Source: Methylobacterium sp. SyP6R (lineage in GTDB: Bacteria > Pseudomonadota > Alphaproteobacteria > Rhizobiales > Beijerinckiaceae). From it: DNA of 64,000 bases. The notes beneath the pieces were generated by a model. The model saw nothing but the letters and a program-made list of their open reading frames with translations, made no database searches and was not told the origin of the DNA. The DNA lies in the NCBI RefSeq assembly GCF_019216885.1, contig NZ_JAAQRC020000001.1, positions 1,860,001 through 1,924,000 of the forward strand. The letters run 5' to 3'. Shown in pieces: positions 18,962 through 27,793 of the stretch. Every line of letters begins with the position of its first letter. The first letter of the stretch is position 1. The position numbers and the translations under genes were made by a program.

Positions 18962-19942
18962 ATGAGCCGTCACCGGATGAGACCGGCGCAAGCCGCAGCC
19001 CTTGCGGTTGCTCTTCTTGCAGCACCCGCCCACGCCACCACCGTGTACGTCAGCAACGAGAAGGGCAACTCGGTCAGCGTCATCGACGTCGAGACCCTGA
19101 AGGTCACGGCGACCTGGCCGGTCGGGCGGCGGCCGCGGGGGATCACCGTGGGCAAGGATGGGAGCCTGCTCTACGTCTGCGCCAGCGACGACGACCGCAT
19201 CGACGTGCTCGACACCAAGACCGGCAAGATCGTCCGCTCGCTGCGCTCGGGGCCGGACCCGGAGCAGTTCATCGCGCATCCTTCCGGCAACCCGCTCTAC
19301 ATCGCCAATGAGGACGACAGCCAAGTCACGGTGCTCGACATCGAGAAGAACAAGGTGGTGGCCGAGGTGCCGGTCGGCGTCGAGCCGGAGGGAATGGGGT
19401 TGAGTCCGGACGGGTCGATCCTGGTCAATACCTCCGAGACGACCAACATGGCCCACTTCATCGACACCAAGACCTTCCAGGTGATCGACAACGTGCTGGT
19501 CGATGCGCGGCCCCGCTTCGCCGAGTTCAGCCAGGACGGCAAGTGGCTGTGGGTCTCGGCCGAGGTCGGCGGCACGGTCTCGGTGATCGACGTCGAGACC
19601 CGCAAGGTGGTGAAGAAGATCACCTTCAAGATCGCAGGGATCACCGACGAGCAGATCCAGCCGGTCGGCATCCGCCTGACCAGGGACGGAACCAAGGCCT
19701 TCGTGGCCCTCGGGCCGGCCAACCGGGTCGCGGTGGTCGATGCCAAGACCTACGAGGTGCAGAAATACCTGCCGGTCGGCCAGCGGGTGTGGCAACTCGC
19801 CTTCACGCCGGACCAGAAGCTGCTGTTTTCGACCAACGGCACCTCGAACGACGTCTCGGTGATCGACGTCGAGGCGTTGAAGGTGACGAAGAGCATCCCG
19901 GTCGGGCTTCTCCCCTGGGGCGTCGCGGTCTCGCCGCAGTAA
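18962..19942 (+). CDS. PQQ-associated YVTN beta-propeller protein
   Basis: A 326-residue periplasmic protein with a signal peptide (residues 1-24, ending AAPAHA). It has about seven repeats of the form TVYVSNEKGNSVSVIDVETLKV...VGRRPRGITVGKDG, typical of YVTN-type beta-propellers. Members of this subfamily are found with PQQ-dependent catabolic gene sets and may scaffold or chaperone periplasmic dehydrogenases, though the function is not proven. GGGAGGACGA gives a good ribosome site at 18953. The next gene is separated by the 148-base repeat at 19977. Confidence 0.88.
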   Translation: MSRHRMRPAQAAALAVALLAAPAHATTVYVSNEKGNSVSVIDVETLKVTATWPVGRRPRGITVGKDGSLLYVCASDDDRIDVLDTKTGKIVRSLRSGPDPEQFIAHPSGNPLYIANEDDSQVTVLDIEKNKVVAEVPVGVEPEGMGLSPDGSILVNTSETTNMAHFIDTKTFQVIDNVLVDARPRFAEFSQDGKWLWVSAEVGGTVSVIDVETRKVVKKITFKIAGITDEQIQPVGIRLTRDGTKAFVALGPANRVAVVDAKTYEVQKYLPVGQRVWQLAFTPDQKLLFSTNGTSNDVSVIDVEALKVTKSIPVGLLPWGVAVSPQ

Positions 19943-19976
19943 AAATCGTGAGCCGCGTCCTGAAAAGGCGCGGGAT

Positions 19977-20124
19977 CCCCTCTCCCGAGTGGGAGAGGGG
20001 TAGGGGTGAGGGTGACACGCTTCCGCGTGAAACGCTGAGTCTGGTGCCGGTGGCGGAACGGTCTGAGCCTTCTGCGGAACCGTAGCACCCTCACCCCCGG
20101 CCCCTCTCCCACTCGGGAGAGGGG
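19977..20124. repeat. 148-bp paired-hairpin repeat (BIME-like), copy 2
   Basis: Hairpins CCCCTCTCCC-GAGT-GGGAGAGGGG (19977-20000) and CCCCTCTCCC-ACTC-GGGAGAGGGG (20101-20124) flank an interior beginning GGTGAGGGTGACACGC. It is homologous to the element at 15998-16147. It sits inside the PQQ-associated gene set between the propeller and cupredoxin-like genes, where it may attenuate or stabilise the transcript. Confidence 0.8.
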
Positions 20125-20154
20125 GGAGAGCCCCACTTCTCACCCGGACAGATC

Positions 20155-20580
20155 ATGCGCGCCCTTCTCACCGCCGCCGCCCTCGCGGCCAGCCTCCTCG
20201 CCACCACCTCCTCCGCCCACGACCTCACCAAGGGCCGCACCGACCTGCCCGATCTGGTGCTGGGCGCCGAGGACAACGACTATGCCGTGCCGGCGAAGGA
20301 CATCGAGATGGAGGCCGGCAAGTCCTACCGTCTTCGCATCGTCGCCAAGGGGCAGAAGGAGTACAAGTTCTTCGCCAGCGAGTTCTTCCGCGGCGTGTGG
20401 ATGAACCAGATCGTCATCAACCACCTCGAGGTGCACATGGCCGGGCCGCCGCACCACCTCGAATTCGACGACCAGGGTACGATCGCGGTGGAGTTCGTGA
20501 CGGTGCGGGCCGGCGAGTTCCCGTGGTCGGTCCAGGGGCTGGAGAGCCGGGGCATGACCGGGCGCTTCATCGTGAAGTGA
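20155..20580 (+). CDS. exported cupredoxin-like protein lacking the usual copper ligands
   Basis: A 141-residue protein with a signal peptide (MRALLTAAALAASLLATTSSA). The cupredoxin fold segments are YAVPAKDIEMEAGKSYRLRIVAKGQKEYKFFASEFF and TIAVEFVTVRAGEFPWSVQGLESRGMTGRFIV. In copper-binding relatives the last segment reads like C-x-GH-x-GM. Here Ser and Glu replace Cys and His, while the Met is kept, so a standard type-1 copper site is unlikely. It lies in the PQQ-associated ABC cluster, and a structural or partner-binding role is my inference. Confidence 0.75.
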   Translation: MRALLTAAALAASLLATTSSAHDLTKGRTDLPDLVLGAEDNDYAVPAKDIEMEAGKSYRLRIVAKGQKEYKFFASEFFRGVWMNQIVINHLEVHMAGPPHHLEFDDQGTIAVEFVTVRAGEFPWSVQGLESRGMTGRFIVK

Positions 20581-20645
20581 CAGGGGTTTGCGGGTTCGCC
20601 AGCCCGGCCTACATCGACGCCAACACGACCGGAGGAACCCCAAGG

Positions 20646-20885
20646 ATGCGTCTCGCCCTCGCCGCCCTGCTCCTGCTGACGGCCTTGCCCGCCCGCGCCG
20701 ACGATGCGGCCGCGTGCCGGGACGGCATCGCGACGATCAAGGCGGAACTGGCGAAATCGCCGCCCGAGCCGGTCGCCAAGACCCTCCGGAAAGAGCTGCG
20801 CATCGCCGAGCGGGAACTCGGCGAGAAGGAATACGACGAGTGCCTCGACGCGGTGCGCGACGCCCGCAAGGCGCTGGCGCGATGA
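20646..20885 (+). CDS. small exported helical protein of the PQQ-associated cluster
   Basis: A 79-residue product with a signal peptide (MRLALAALLLLTALPARA) and a short charged helical mature part containing two cysteines (ACRDGIATI and YDECLDAV), possibly disulfide-linked in the periplasm. Function unknown. GGAGGAACCCCAAGG supplies the ribosome site. Its stop overlaps the ATG of the ABC ATPase by four bases, so it is part of the operon. Confidence 0.7.
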   Translation: MRLALAALLLLTALPARADDAAACRDGIATIKAELAKSPPEPVAKTLRKELRIAERELGEKEYDECLDAVRDARKALAR

Positions 20886-21628
20886 GCGCGGCCCTCGCGG
20901 TCGAGGGCGTGAGCCATCGCTTCGGCGCCCGCACGGCGCTCGACGACGTGTCGTTCGAGGTGCCGCGCGGCACCTTCGTGGCGCTGCTCGGGCCGAACGG
21001 GGCCGGCAAGACCACCCTGTTCTCGGTGGTGACCCGGCTCTATGCCAGCCAGGCCGGCCGGGTCTCGCTCCTCGGGCACGACCTGAACCGCGAACCCTCG
21101 CAGGCGCTGGCCCGCCTCGGTGTGGTGTTCCAGGCTCGCACCCTCGACACCGACCTGACGGTGCGCCAGAACCTGCTCTACCACGCGGCGCTCCACGGCA
21201 TCCCCCGCAAGGCGGCGCTGGCCCGGATCGACTCGCTTCTGACCCGCATCGGCCTCTCGGAGCGCCGCGACGACAAGATCCGCACCCTGTCGGGCGGCCA
21301 GTCGCGGCGAATCGAGATCGCCCGGGCGCTGATCCACGCCCCCGACCTGCTGCTCCTCGACGAGCCGACCGTCGGCCTCGACCTCGAATCCCGCGCCGAC
21401 ATCGTCGCCATCGTGCGGGCACTGGTGCGGGAGGAAGGGCTGTCGGTGCTCTGGGCCACCCACATCTTCGACGAGATCGACGCGGACGACCGGGTCGTGG
21501 TGCTGCATCGCGGCCGCATCGTCGCCCGCGGCCTCGCCGGGACCTTGAGCGAGCCCTCGGGCTCCCTCGAGACGGCGTTCCGCCAGATGACTGCGGAGCG
21601 CGGCGACAATCCGAGGAAGGTGGCATGA
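20882..21628 (+). CDS. ABC transporter ATP-binding protein, PQQ-alcohol-dehydrogenase system
   Basis: A 248-residue ATPase: Walker A GPNGAGKTT (residues 37-45), signature LSGGQSRR (about 136-143), Walker B LLLLDEPTVGLD, and the switch His in WATHIFDEID. The order FSVVTRLY...LGHDLNREPSQALARLGVVFQ is typical of ABC-2 type exporters of the CcmA/DrrA group. It is translationally coupled to genes on both sides (ATGA overlaps). Direction of transport is likely outward, given the ABC-2 permease partner. Confidence 0.92.
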   Translation: MSAALAVEGVSHRFGARTALDDVSFEVPRGTFVALLGPNGAGKTTLFSVVTRLYASQAGRVSLLGHDLNREPSQALARLGVVFQARTLDTDLTVRQNLLYHAALHGIPRKAALARIDSLLTRIGLSERRDDKIRTLSGGQSRRIEIARALIHAPDLLLLDEPTVGLDLESRADIVAIVRALVREEGLSVLWATHIFDEIDADDRVVVLHRGRIVARGLAGTLSEPSGSLETAFRQMTAERGDNPRKVA

Positions 21629-22482
21629 GCGCCGGGACGACCCTCACCCCGGTGCGCGGCCGGCTCGATGCCGGCGGCTACCTCATCGCGCTCGCCGGCA
21701 TCGTCCGTCGGGAGTTGCTGCGCTTCTTCAACCAGAAGGAGCGGTTCTTCTCGGCGCTCGTACGGCCGCTGGTCTGGCTGTTCATCTTCGCCGCCGGCTT
21801 CCGCAACACGCTGGGCCTGTCGATCACGCCGCCCTACGAAACGTATGTCCTCTACGAGGTCTACGTGGTGCCGGGGTTGGCTGTGATGATCCAGCTGTTC
21901 AACGGCATGCAATCCTCGCTGTCGATGGTCTACGACCGCGAGGTCGGCTCGATGCGGGTGCTGCTCACCAGCCCCTATCCGCGCTGGAGCCTGCTGCTGG
22001 CCAAGCTCATCGCCGGGGTGATCGTCTCGCTGATTCAGGCCTACGTGTTCCTGGCGGTCGCGAGTTTCTTCGAGACCGACATCCCGTGGATGGGCTATCT
22101 CTATGCCCTGCCGGCCTTCCTCGCCGCGGGGCTGATGCTTGGCGCCATCGGGCTGTTCCTGTCGTCGCTCGTGCGCCAGCTCGAGAACTTCGCGAGCGTG
22201 ATGAACTTCGTGATCTTCCCGATGTTCTTCGCCTCCTCGGCGCTCTACCCGCTGTGGCGGATCAACGAATCGAGCGCGACGCTCTACTGGATCTGCCAGA
22301 TCAACCCGTTCACCCACGCCGTCGAGCTGGTGCGCTTCGCGCTCTACGGCGCCTTCAACCCGGTCTCCTGCGCCGTCGTGGTCGGGACCGGACTCGCCTT
22401 CTTCGTCATGGCGGTCGCCGCCTACGATCCCGGCCGCGGGCTGCTCGCCCGGCGCGGCGGCCCGGCCGGGGATGCGGGCTGA
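21625..22482 (+). CDS. ABC-2 type permease, PQQ-alcohol-dehydrogenase system
   Basis: A 285-residue inner-membrane protein with six predicted helices, for example FFSALVRPLVWLFIFAAGF, LLLAKLIAGVIVSLIQAYVF, FLAAGLMLGAIGLFLSSLV and SVMNFVIFPMFFASSALYPL. The ABC-2 family motif region around NPFTHAVELVRFALYG is present. It pairs with the ATPase encoded just upstream (four-base overlap). Relatives in Pseudomonas ped clusters are annotated as alcohol-related exporters, but the substrate here is unknown. Confidence 0.9.
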   Translation: MSAGTTLTPVRGRLDAGGYLIALAGIVRRELLRFFNQKERFFSALVRPLVWLFIFAAGFRNTLGLSITPPYETYVLYEVYVVPGLAVMIQLFNGMQSSLSMVYDREVGSMRVLLTSPYPRWSLLLAKLIAGVIVSLIQAYVFLAVASFFETDIPWMGYLYALPAFLAAGLMLGAIGLFLSSLVRQLENFASVMNFVIFPMFFASSALYPLWRINESSATLYWICQINPFTHAVELVRFALYGAFNPVSCAVVVGTGLAFFVMAVAAYDPGRGLLARRGGPAGDAG

Positions 22483-22503
22483 CCGCCTGTGAGAGAGATG
22501 TCC

Positions 22504-23115
22504 ATGATGCTCCGTTCCGCCCTCGCCACCCTGCTGATCCTCGGCGCCGTGCCGGCCCTTGCGCAGCCCAAGCCCGATCCCGACTGGCCCTGCGCCCAGC
22601 GCAAGGTCTCGACGCTCGGCCCCGGCGCGGTCTGGACCGGGCCCGATCCGAGCCAGGCGCTGACTGACTGGGGCAACGACACCGACGCCGCCCTGCTCGC
22701 GCAGAAGATCGGGTCGCGCCGGCTGCCGCTGGAGGAGGTCGACGGCCTCCTCGACGGTTTCGTGGCCAAGCTCGACAAGGCCGACAAGGACGCCCGCCTG
22801 ACCCGCGTCTTCGCCGGCGTGTTCGAGGTGCTGAACGGCGAGCGCGACAAGGTCGTGGCCGGCATCGGCCGCTACGCCCGCGGCCAGCGGGTGATGGCCG
22901 AGCGCATCCGCGACGAGGCCGGGAAGATCAGCGAGGTGAAGACCGCGCCGGACGTGCCCGAGACCAAGGAGCTGACCGAGCTCGAGAGTCGGTTCAACTG
23001 GGACAAGCGCATCTTCCAGGAGCGCAGCCAGTCGCTGACCTATGTCTGCGAGGTGCCGACCCTGCTGGAGCAGAGGCTGGGGGCGATCGCGAAGAAGATT
23101 CAGGCGCGGTTGTGA
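22504..23115 (+). CDS. exported hypothetical protein of the PQQ-associated cluster
   Basis: About 203 residues with a signal peptide (MMLRSALATLLILGAVPALAQ). The mature part starts DPDWPCAQRKVSTLGPGAVWTGPD, a motif I associate with proteins of PQQ-dependent alcohol oxidation clusters. It then becomes helical and highly charged (LLDGFVAKLDKADKDARL, RDEAGKISEVKTAPD). Two cysteines flank the helical body (WPCAQ and YVCEV). The start at 22504 gives GAGAGAG an 8-base spacing; 22498 is possible. Function unknown. It ends the transporter operon. Confidence 0.7.
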   Translation: MMLRSALATLLILGAVPALAQPKPDPDWPCAQRKVSTLGPGAVWTGPDPSQALTDWGNDTDAALLAQKIGSRRLPLEEVDGLLDGFVAKLDKADKDARLTRVFAGVFEVLNGERDKVVAGIGRYARGQRVMAERIRDEAGKISEVKTAPDVPETKELTELESRFNWDKRIFQERSQSLTYVCEVPTLLEQRLGAIAKKIQARL

Positions 23116-23170
23116 GGATTCGGTTGGTCGCCTAAGCTATTGTCGCAGGTGATCCTGAAACCCTCGATGT

Positions 23171-23306
23171 CATCCCGGGGCTCGCCGAAGGCGAGAACCC
23201 GGGAACCATAAGCGCTGACGGTGCCGAACGAGGCGAAGACCCTTCCGCTTTATCCTGGATCGTCAGCTGTTATGGATCCCGGGTTCCGCTACGCGGCCCC
23301 GGGATG
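23171..23306. repeat. 136-bp palindromic-ended repeat, copy 1
   Basis: The ends are inverted repeats: CATCCCGGGGC (23171-23181) and GCCCCGGGATG (23296-23306). The interior contains TCGTCAGCTGTTATGGATCC and a GGGTTCCGCTACGCGG segment. A homologous copy lies at 54580-54716. It occupies the gap between two convergent genes and is noncoding. Confidence 0.8.
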
Positions 23307-23359
23307 ATCGAGAGGATGGTAGAGCTGACGGCGAAACCAGCGAGCCGTCTCGCCCGCAT

Positions 23360-24157
23360 TTATCCCACCGGCGTGAACAGCTCGCCCTTGCCCAGGGTCG
23401 CGAGGTCGCCGCCATAGCGGCGCATGGGCGCCCGCAGGAGCGCCGCTGCCTCGGGCGCCGAGGCCTTGAGCGAGGTCGCCAGCAGCTTCAGCACCACGAG
23501 GTCCTGCCGCCCGGTTTCGACGAAGGTCGGCAGCAGGGCGCCGTGGCGGGCGGCGACCAGGGTGCCGCGGCGCATGCCATAGCCGGGATGGTCGCCGATC
23601 GCCTCGGCCACGATGGTGCCGGCGATCATCCGGGAGCCCGCATGGGTGCCGGCGGTCGTCGCCAGGATCAGCCCGGCCCGCATCCGGTCGCCGAGGCGGT
23701 CGCCGGCCGTGCCGCCGATGATCAGCGTCGCGCCGTCGAGCCCGGCCTCCGCGCCGTGGAGCGCGCCGCCGGCGCTCTCGCCGGCATCGCCGGCAATGCG
23801 GATCGTGCCGCCCTTGGCCGCCGTCCCGGCGAAGGGGCCGGCCGAGCCGCTGACGGTGAGGGTGCCGCCGGTCATGCCGGCGCCGAGGCGCTGGCCGACA
23901 TCGCCCTCGACCACGATCCGCCCGGCGGCGAGGCCCGCGCCGACCCGGTCGAGCCGGTCGGTGGCGCCGACGATCCGCAACTCGTCCGAGCCGTCGATGT
24001 GAACCGTGAAGCAATCGCCGAGGGTGAGTCCGCGGCGGCTGGTGCCGACCGGCAGCCGGGCGGCCTCGGCCTCCGACAGGCCCGCGAGGGCGGCGGGGGT
24101 GAGGCCGGCAAGATCCAGGCGCTCCGGCGGCGCCTCGCGGAGGGTCAGGGTGCTCAT
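23360..24157 (-). CDS. fhcC: formyltransferase/hydrolase complex subunit C
   Basis: A 265-residue protein of the formylmethanofuran dehydrogenase C / GltS-like beta-helix family. Repeated G-x-x-G turns (RIVVEGDVGQRLGAGMTGGTLTVSGSAG, GGTIRIAGDAGESAGGALHG, GDRLGDRMRAGLILATT, GYGMRRGTLVAARHG) build the right-handed helix. In the bacterial Fhc complex it is a structural partner of FhcA, FhcB and FhcD. The ATG overlaps the fhcD stop by four bases. It is the last gene of the fhcB-A-D-C operon. Confidence 0.95.
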   Translation of the reverse strand: MSTLTLREAPPERLDLAGLTPAALAGLSEAEAARLPVGTSRRGLTLGDCFTVHIDGSDELRIVGATDRLDRVGAGLAAGRIVVEGDVGQRLGAGMTGGTLTVSGSAGPFAGTAAKGGTIRIAGDAGESAGGALHGAEAGLDGATLIIGGTAGDRLGDRMRAGLILATTAGTHAGSRMIAGTIVAEAIGDHPGYGMRRGTLVAARHGALLPTFVETGRQDLVVLKLLATSLKASAPEAAALLRAPMRRYGGDLATLGKGELFTPVG

Positions 24158-25086
24158 GCGGCCTCTCCGAGCAGGTCCCGGAGGTGGAAGTGGTGGCGCC
24201 CGAGATTGCCGCCGTAATTGCCCGCCGTGACGGCGACGAGGCCGAGATCGGCCCCCGCCCTGGTCGAGGCGTGGAGGGCGGCCCGCATCGCGGCCGAGAC
24301 GCTGGCCGAGGACAGCCCGTCGATGACGATCTCCAGCACCACATCGACTTCCGGAGGCAGGGCCGAGCCGGCCCGGCCCTTGAGGGTCGGGCAATAGGCG
24401 TCGTTGGTCGAGGCCATCATGCCCTTGGTGCGGGCGCCGACCTTGGAGCCGGAGCGCACCACGCCGCCCGGGAAGGGCAGGATCACGTCGGGGATCGTGC
24501 GCGCCGCCGCGACCGCGATCTCGGCCACCCGCAGGGTGTCGGCGAAGCGCCGGCCGAGAAACAGCAGGTTGCCGCCCCCGACCGCACCGTTGATCGTCGG
24601 CACCGAGTGCTCGCACAGGAACTCGCCGTCCATCACCGGCGTGCGCCAGTAGCGCCGGCCGTCGACGCGCTTGGCGGTGGAAAAGCCGTCGCCGAAATAG
24701 CGGATCGCGCCGCCGAGCTTGAGCGCCTTGCCGACATTGGGGTCGTCCCAGGCGATCCCGGCGAAGACCGCGCTGCCCGGCGAGGTCAGCACGCATTGCC
24801 CGACCCGGCGCAGGAGCTGGTCCTTGAGGCCGCCGGCATCGAAGCCGAAGAGCAGCACCCGCATGCCGGGGCGCCCGTCCGGGGTCTCGTCGGGGGAGAG
24901 CACGGCGTCGATCCCGGCCTCGGCGCCGCAGCCGATCACCGAGGTGGCGAAGCCCGTCATGGTCGTCGCGGCGATCGTCGCCCATTCGGGCGTCTCGGCG
25001 GTCAGCACCAGGGCGGTGGCCGCCATGTCGAAGGCCTCCGCGAAGGTGTCCTCGACCCGGATGCCGTTGAGAATCAGGTCCGGCAT
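24154..25086 (-). CDS. fhcD: formylmethanofuran:H4MPT formyltransferase (Fhc subunit D)
   Basis: A 310-residue Ftr-family enzyme beginning MPDLILNGIRVEDTFAEAFDM, with motifs GCGAEAGIDAVLSPDETPDGRPG, RVGQCVLTSPGSAVFAGI, the GGAIRYFGDGF segment, and CPTLKGRAGSALPPEVDVVLE. It transfers the formyl group between formyl-H4MPT and methanofuran. Its start overlaps the end of fhcA by 13 bases and its stop overlaps fhcC. Confidence 0.97.
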   Translation of the reverse strand: MPDLILNGIRVEDTFAEAFDMAATALVLTAETPEWATIAATTMTGFATSVIGCGAEAGIDAVLSPDETPDGRPGMRVLLFGFDAGGLKDQLLRRVGQCVLTSPGSAVFAGIAWDDPNVGKALKLGGAIRYFGDGFSTAKRVDGRRYWRTPVMDGEFLCEHSVPTINGAVGGGNLLFLGRRFADTLRVAEIAVAAARTIPDVILPFPGGVVRSGSKVGARTKGMMASTNDAYCPTLKGRAGSALPPEVDVVLEIVIDGLSSASVSAAMRAALHASTRAGADLGLVAVTAGNYGGNLGRHHFHLRDLLGEAA

Positions 25087-26702
25087 GACACCGCCTCGAA
25101 CACCTCACGATCGGGGAAGGCCGCGTCCGGCACCGTGAAGGTGGACAGACCGGCGCCGAAACGGCCCTGCAGATATGAATCGGTCCGCCGCGCCATGCCG
25201 GCATCGGCCTCGACGGACAGGCTCAGCGTATGACCGCGCGTCCAGGCGACGACCTCGCCGTCCTCGACGATCACCGCGCCGTCCTTCAGCACACGGTGGG
25301 CGCGGGCGAACATCGCGGTCCGGTCCGGCTGGTCGCGGTACACCGCGATGTCGGCCCGCGCCCCGGGGCGCAGGTGACCGCGGTCGGTGAGGCCCAGAAG
25401 CTTGGCCGGGCCCGAGCGGGTGAGCTGCGCGACCTCGGTGAGGGTATATTCGCGCTCGATGGCGGCGAGGCCGGAGCGCTCGGCTGCCACCTTCGGATGG
25501 GCGGCGACCTCGCGATCCCGCGCCTCCTTGTCCATCAGCAGGTGCAGGATGCGCGGATAGGCGGTGAACGGTCCGCCATTGGGGTGGTCGGTGGTCAGGA
25601 TGGTGCGCTCCGGATCGGGCGAGAGCAGCATCAGCTCGAGCCCGATGGCGAATTGCAGCGACGAGGTCGGGCCGCGGTCGCGGTAGCGGAACGGCACGAT
25701 GCCGCCGCCCTCGGCGTCGCCTGCATTGACGATCCACTTCTTCGGGCTCGCCGCCTTGCGGCCGGAGAACTGGCGCAGGATGTCGAGCGAGATCGTCGCG
25801 GTCTGGCCGAACACCACCTGGCCGATATCCAGGGTGGCGTTGGGATGGCGGGCCAGCGCCTCGGCGATCCGCGGCGCGGCCGACTGGAAGCCGCCGGTCA
25901 GCGGGTTGTCCTTGTCGATCGCGGCATAGGCGTAGAACTGGGCGTGGGCGAAGTGGATCCGCCGCCCTTCCGCCGCCTCGAGCGTCTCGATCAGGCTGTC
26001 GTCGGCCCCCGGCAGGCCGAGATTGCTGCAATGGACGTGCAGCGGGTGCGGGACCTTCAGGGCCTCGACCGCGTCGAGGAGCCCGTTGAGGATTTGTCGC
26101 GATGTCAGCCCGTAGGCCGGCACCTCGTCGTCGAGGGAGAAGCGGACCGCCCCGTCCTTGAAGGCGTCGGCGCCGCCGGCATTGATCACCTTGACGCCGA
26201 GCGCCCGCGAGGTCGCGACGTTCAAAGCCACGAGGTCGCGCACCGCGTCGGCGCTCTCGCGGTCGCGCAGCAATTGCAGCAACTGGTCGTCGTTGCCCAT
26301 CACGCACAGCCCGCCCCGGTCGAGGAGCGGGATCTCGTCGAGTTCGAGCTGGGTCGCCAGTGCGTTGACCGGCGGCATCGCCGGCTCGACCGCGGTGGTG
26401 TAGCCCATCCGGGCGTAGAGCAGGCCGACATCGCGGCCCGAGCCGTGCGGGTTCGGCGCGCCGGGTTCCGAGACGCCGAGTTCCGGCAGCAGCAGGCGCG
26501 CCAGCACCACGTTGCCGCCGGCGATGTGCGAATGGACCTCGACGCCGCCCGCCATGACGATGCAGCCGGCGGCGTCGATGATGCGGTCGGGCGCGCGGTC
26601 CGAGGGGGCGACGATACGGCCGTCCTCGATCCAGACGTCGCCGATGGCGTCGCGCCCGGCGGTCGGATCGACCACCCGGCCGCCGGCGATGCGGGTCAGC
26701 AT
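25074..26702 (-). CDS. fhcA: formyltransferase/hydrolase complex subunit A (amidohydrolase)
   Basis: A 542-residue amidohydrolase-fold protein. Metal-site elements are visible: HSH (VEVHSHIAGGN), LHVHCSNLG, HFAHAQFYAY and the Asp of TTDHPNGGPF. FhcA hydrolyses formyl-methanofuran to formate, the release step of H4MPT-linked formaldehyde oxidation. The start at 26702 (MLTRIAGGRVVDPTAGRD) is the family start; the open frame continues upstream only as a shadow of fhcB. It overlaps fhcB by 7 bases. Confidence 0.96.
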   Translation of the reverse strand: MLTRIAGGRVVDPTAGRDAIGDVWIEDGRIVAPSDRAPDRIIDAAGCIVMAGGVEVHSHIAGGNVVLARLLLPELGVSEPGAPNPHGSGRDVGLLYARMGYTTAVEPAMPPVNALATQLELDEIPLLDRGGLCVMGNDDQLLQLLRDRESADAVRDLVALNVATSRALGVKVINAGGADAFKDGAVRFSLDDEVPAYGLTSRQILNGLLDAVEALKVPHPLHVHCSNLGLPGADDSLIETLEAAEGRRIHFAHAQFYAYAAIDKDNPLTGGFQSAAPRIAEALARHPNATLDIGQVVFGQTATISLDILRQFSGRKAASPKKWIVNAGDAEGGGIVPFRYRDRGPTSSLQFAIGLELMLLSPDPERTILTTDHPNGGPFTAYPRILHLLMDKEARDREVAAHPKVAAERSGLAAIEREYTLTEVAQLTRSGPAKLLGLTDRGHLRPGARADIAVYRDQPDRTAMFARAHRVLKDGAVIVEDGEVVAWTRGHTLSLSVEADAGMARRTDSYLQGRFGAGLSTFTVPDAAFPDREVFEAVSCRT

Positions 26703-27793
26703 GAGGCGGAACGCTCCGGGTTCTTGGCAGGATTCTTGACGGTGTAAGAGAGCCGGGCCTGGAGATCGGCGAGGATCGTGGCGGCGGAATCTGTCCCCGG
26801 TGCCGGCGCGTCGGCTTCGTGCCAGGCGATCGCGGCGCGGCGCGGGTGCCACAGGGCGGCGCCGAAGGCCTCGCCCGGCACGCCGACGCCGATCACCACC
26901 TTCGCCTCGTCGCCCTTCGGCGTGCCGAGGAGCGCCACGGTCGGCACCGTGCGGGTCCAGTCCGGCAAGGGTGCCGGCAGAGCGGCGAGCCAGAGCGCGG
27001 CATCGGCCTCCCCTGCCGCGGCCTGGCGTGCGGCGTCGAAGCGCCAGGGATCGTGCTCGGGACGAGTGCGGCCGAATCCGACCCGCGGCCCTTGGCCGGC
27101 GCTCCAGGCGGCGATCTGTGCCACGGCCCGGCCCTGGTGGGGGTCGCCGAGGGGCAGCGCGAAGCAGCGGGTGGTCTCGTTGAGATCCTTGACGAGGCCG
27201 TTCAGCATCTCGGCCCCGAGGGCTCCGATCTCGGCGGGGTCGTAGACGATCACGCCGTAGAGCGCGTCGCGCAGGCGCGTCGCGAGGTCGGCCAGCGGAT
27301 GGGGACCGGCGATGCGGCCGGCGACGAGGCCGCGCAGCAAACCGATCGCCGCCGCGAGCCCGGCCTCGCCCGCCGGATAGGCGACGTGTTGCACGGCCCC
27401 ATCGCCCGGACCGCCGAGGGCGAGGATGCCGCGGGGCCGCCCCGATGCCCGTCCGCGGACGGGTCCGTCCGCCGCCAGCTCGCTCAAGGACTCGGAGGCC
27501 CACGGCGCGGCGCCCAGCGCCAGCACGACATCGGCCCGCCCACGCGCCTCGGCCGGGGTGGTGGTCATGGCGCCGCCGGAGGCCAGCGCCCCGAGATCGG
27601 CGTAGAGGGAGGGCGCCGCGGCGGAGTCGAGCGAAGCGCCGATTGCGCGCGCGAGGTCGAAGGCCGCCTGCACCGAGGCCGCCTCGGCGCAGAGGCCGGC
27701 AAAGACCGGGCTTCGCGCCCCTGCCAGCATCGCGGCGGCGGCCGCGACGGCCTCGTCCCGCGTCACCGCCCGTCCATCGATCCAGGCCGTCAT
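26696..27793 (-). CDS. fhcB: formyltransferase/hydrolase complex subunit B
   Basis: A 365-residue homologue of formylmethanofuran dehydrogenase subunit B (MTAWIDGRAVTRDEAVAAAAAML, ADVVLALGAAPWASES, GFGRTRPEHDPW). Compared with archaeal FwdB/FmdB it lacks the N-terminal iron-sulfur cysteine cluster and is shorter. This is the known bacterial condition, in which the redox function is lost and the subunit is structural. It is first in the fhcB-A-D-C operon; 233 bases separate it from the divergent beta-RFAP-synthase gene. Confidence 0.94.
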   Translation of the reverse strand: MTAWIDGRAVTRDEAVAAAAAMLAGARSPVFAGLCAEAASVQAAFDLARAIGASLDSAAAPSLYADLGALASGGAMTTTPAEARGRADVVLALGAAPWASESLSELAADGPVRGRASGRPRGILALGGPGDGAVQHVAYPAGEAGLAAAIGLLRGLVAGRIAGPHPLADLATRLRDALYGVIVYDPAEIGALGAEMLNGLVKDLNETTRCFALPLGDPHQGRAVAQIAAWSAGQGPRVGFGRTRPEHDPWRFDAARQAAAGEADAALWLAALPAPLPDWTRTVPTVALLGTPKGDEAKVVIGVGVPGEAFGAALWHPRRAAIAWHEADAPAPGTDSAATILADLQARLSYTVKNPAKNPERSASC

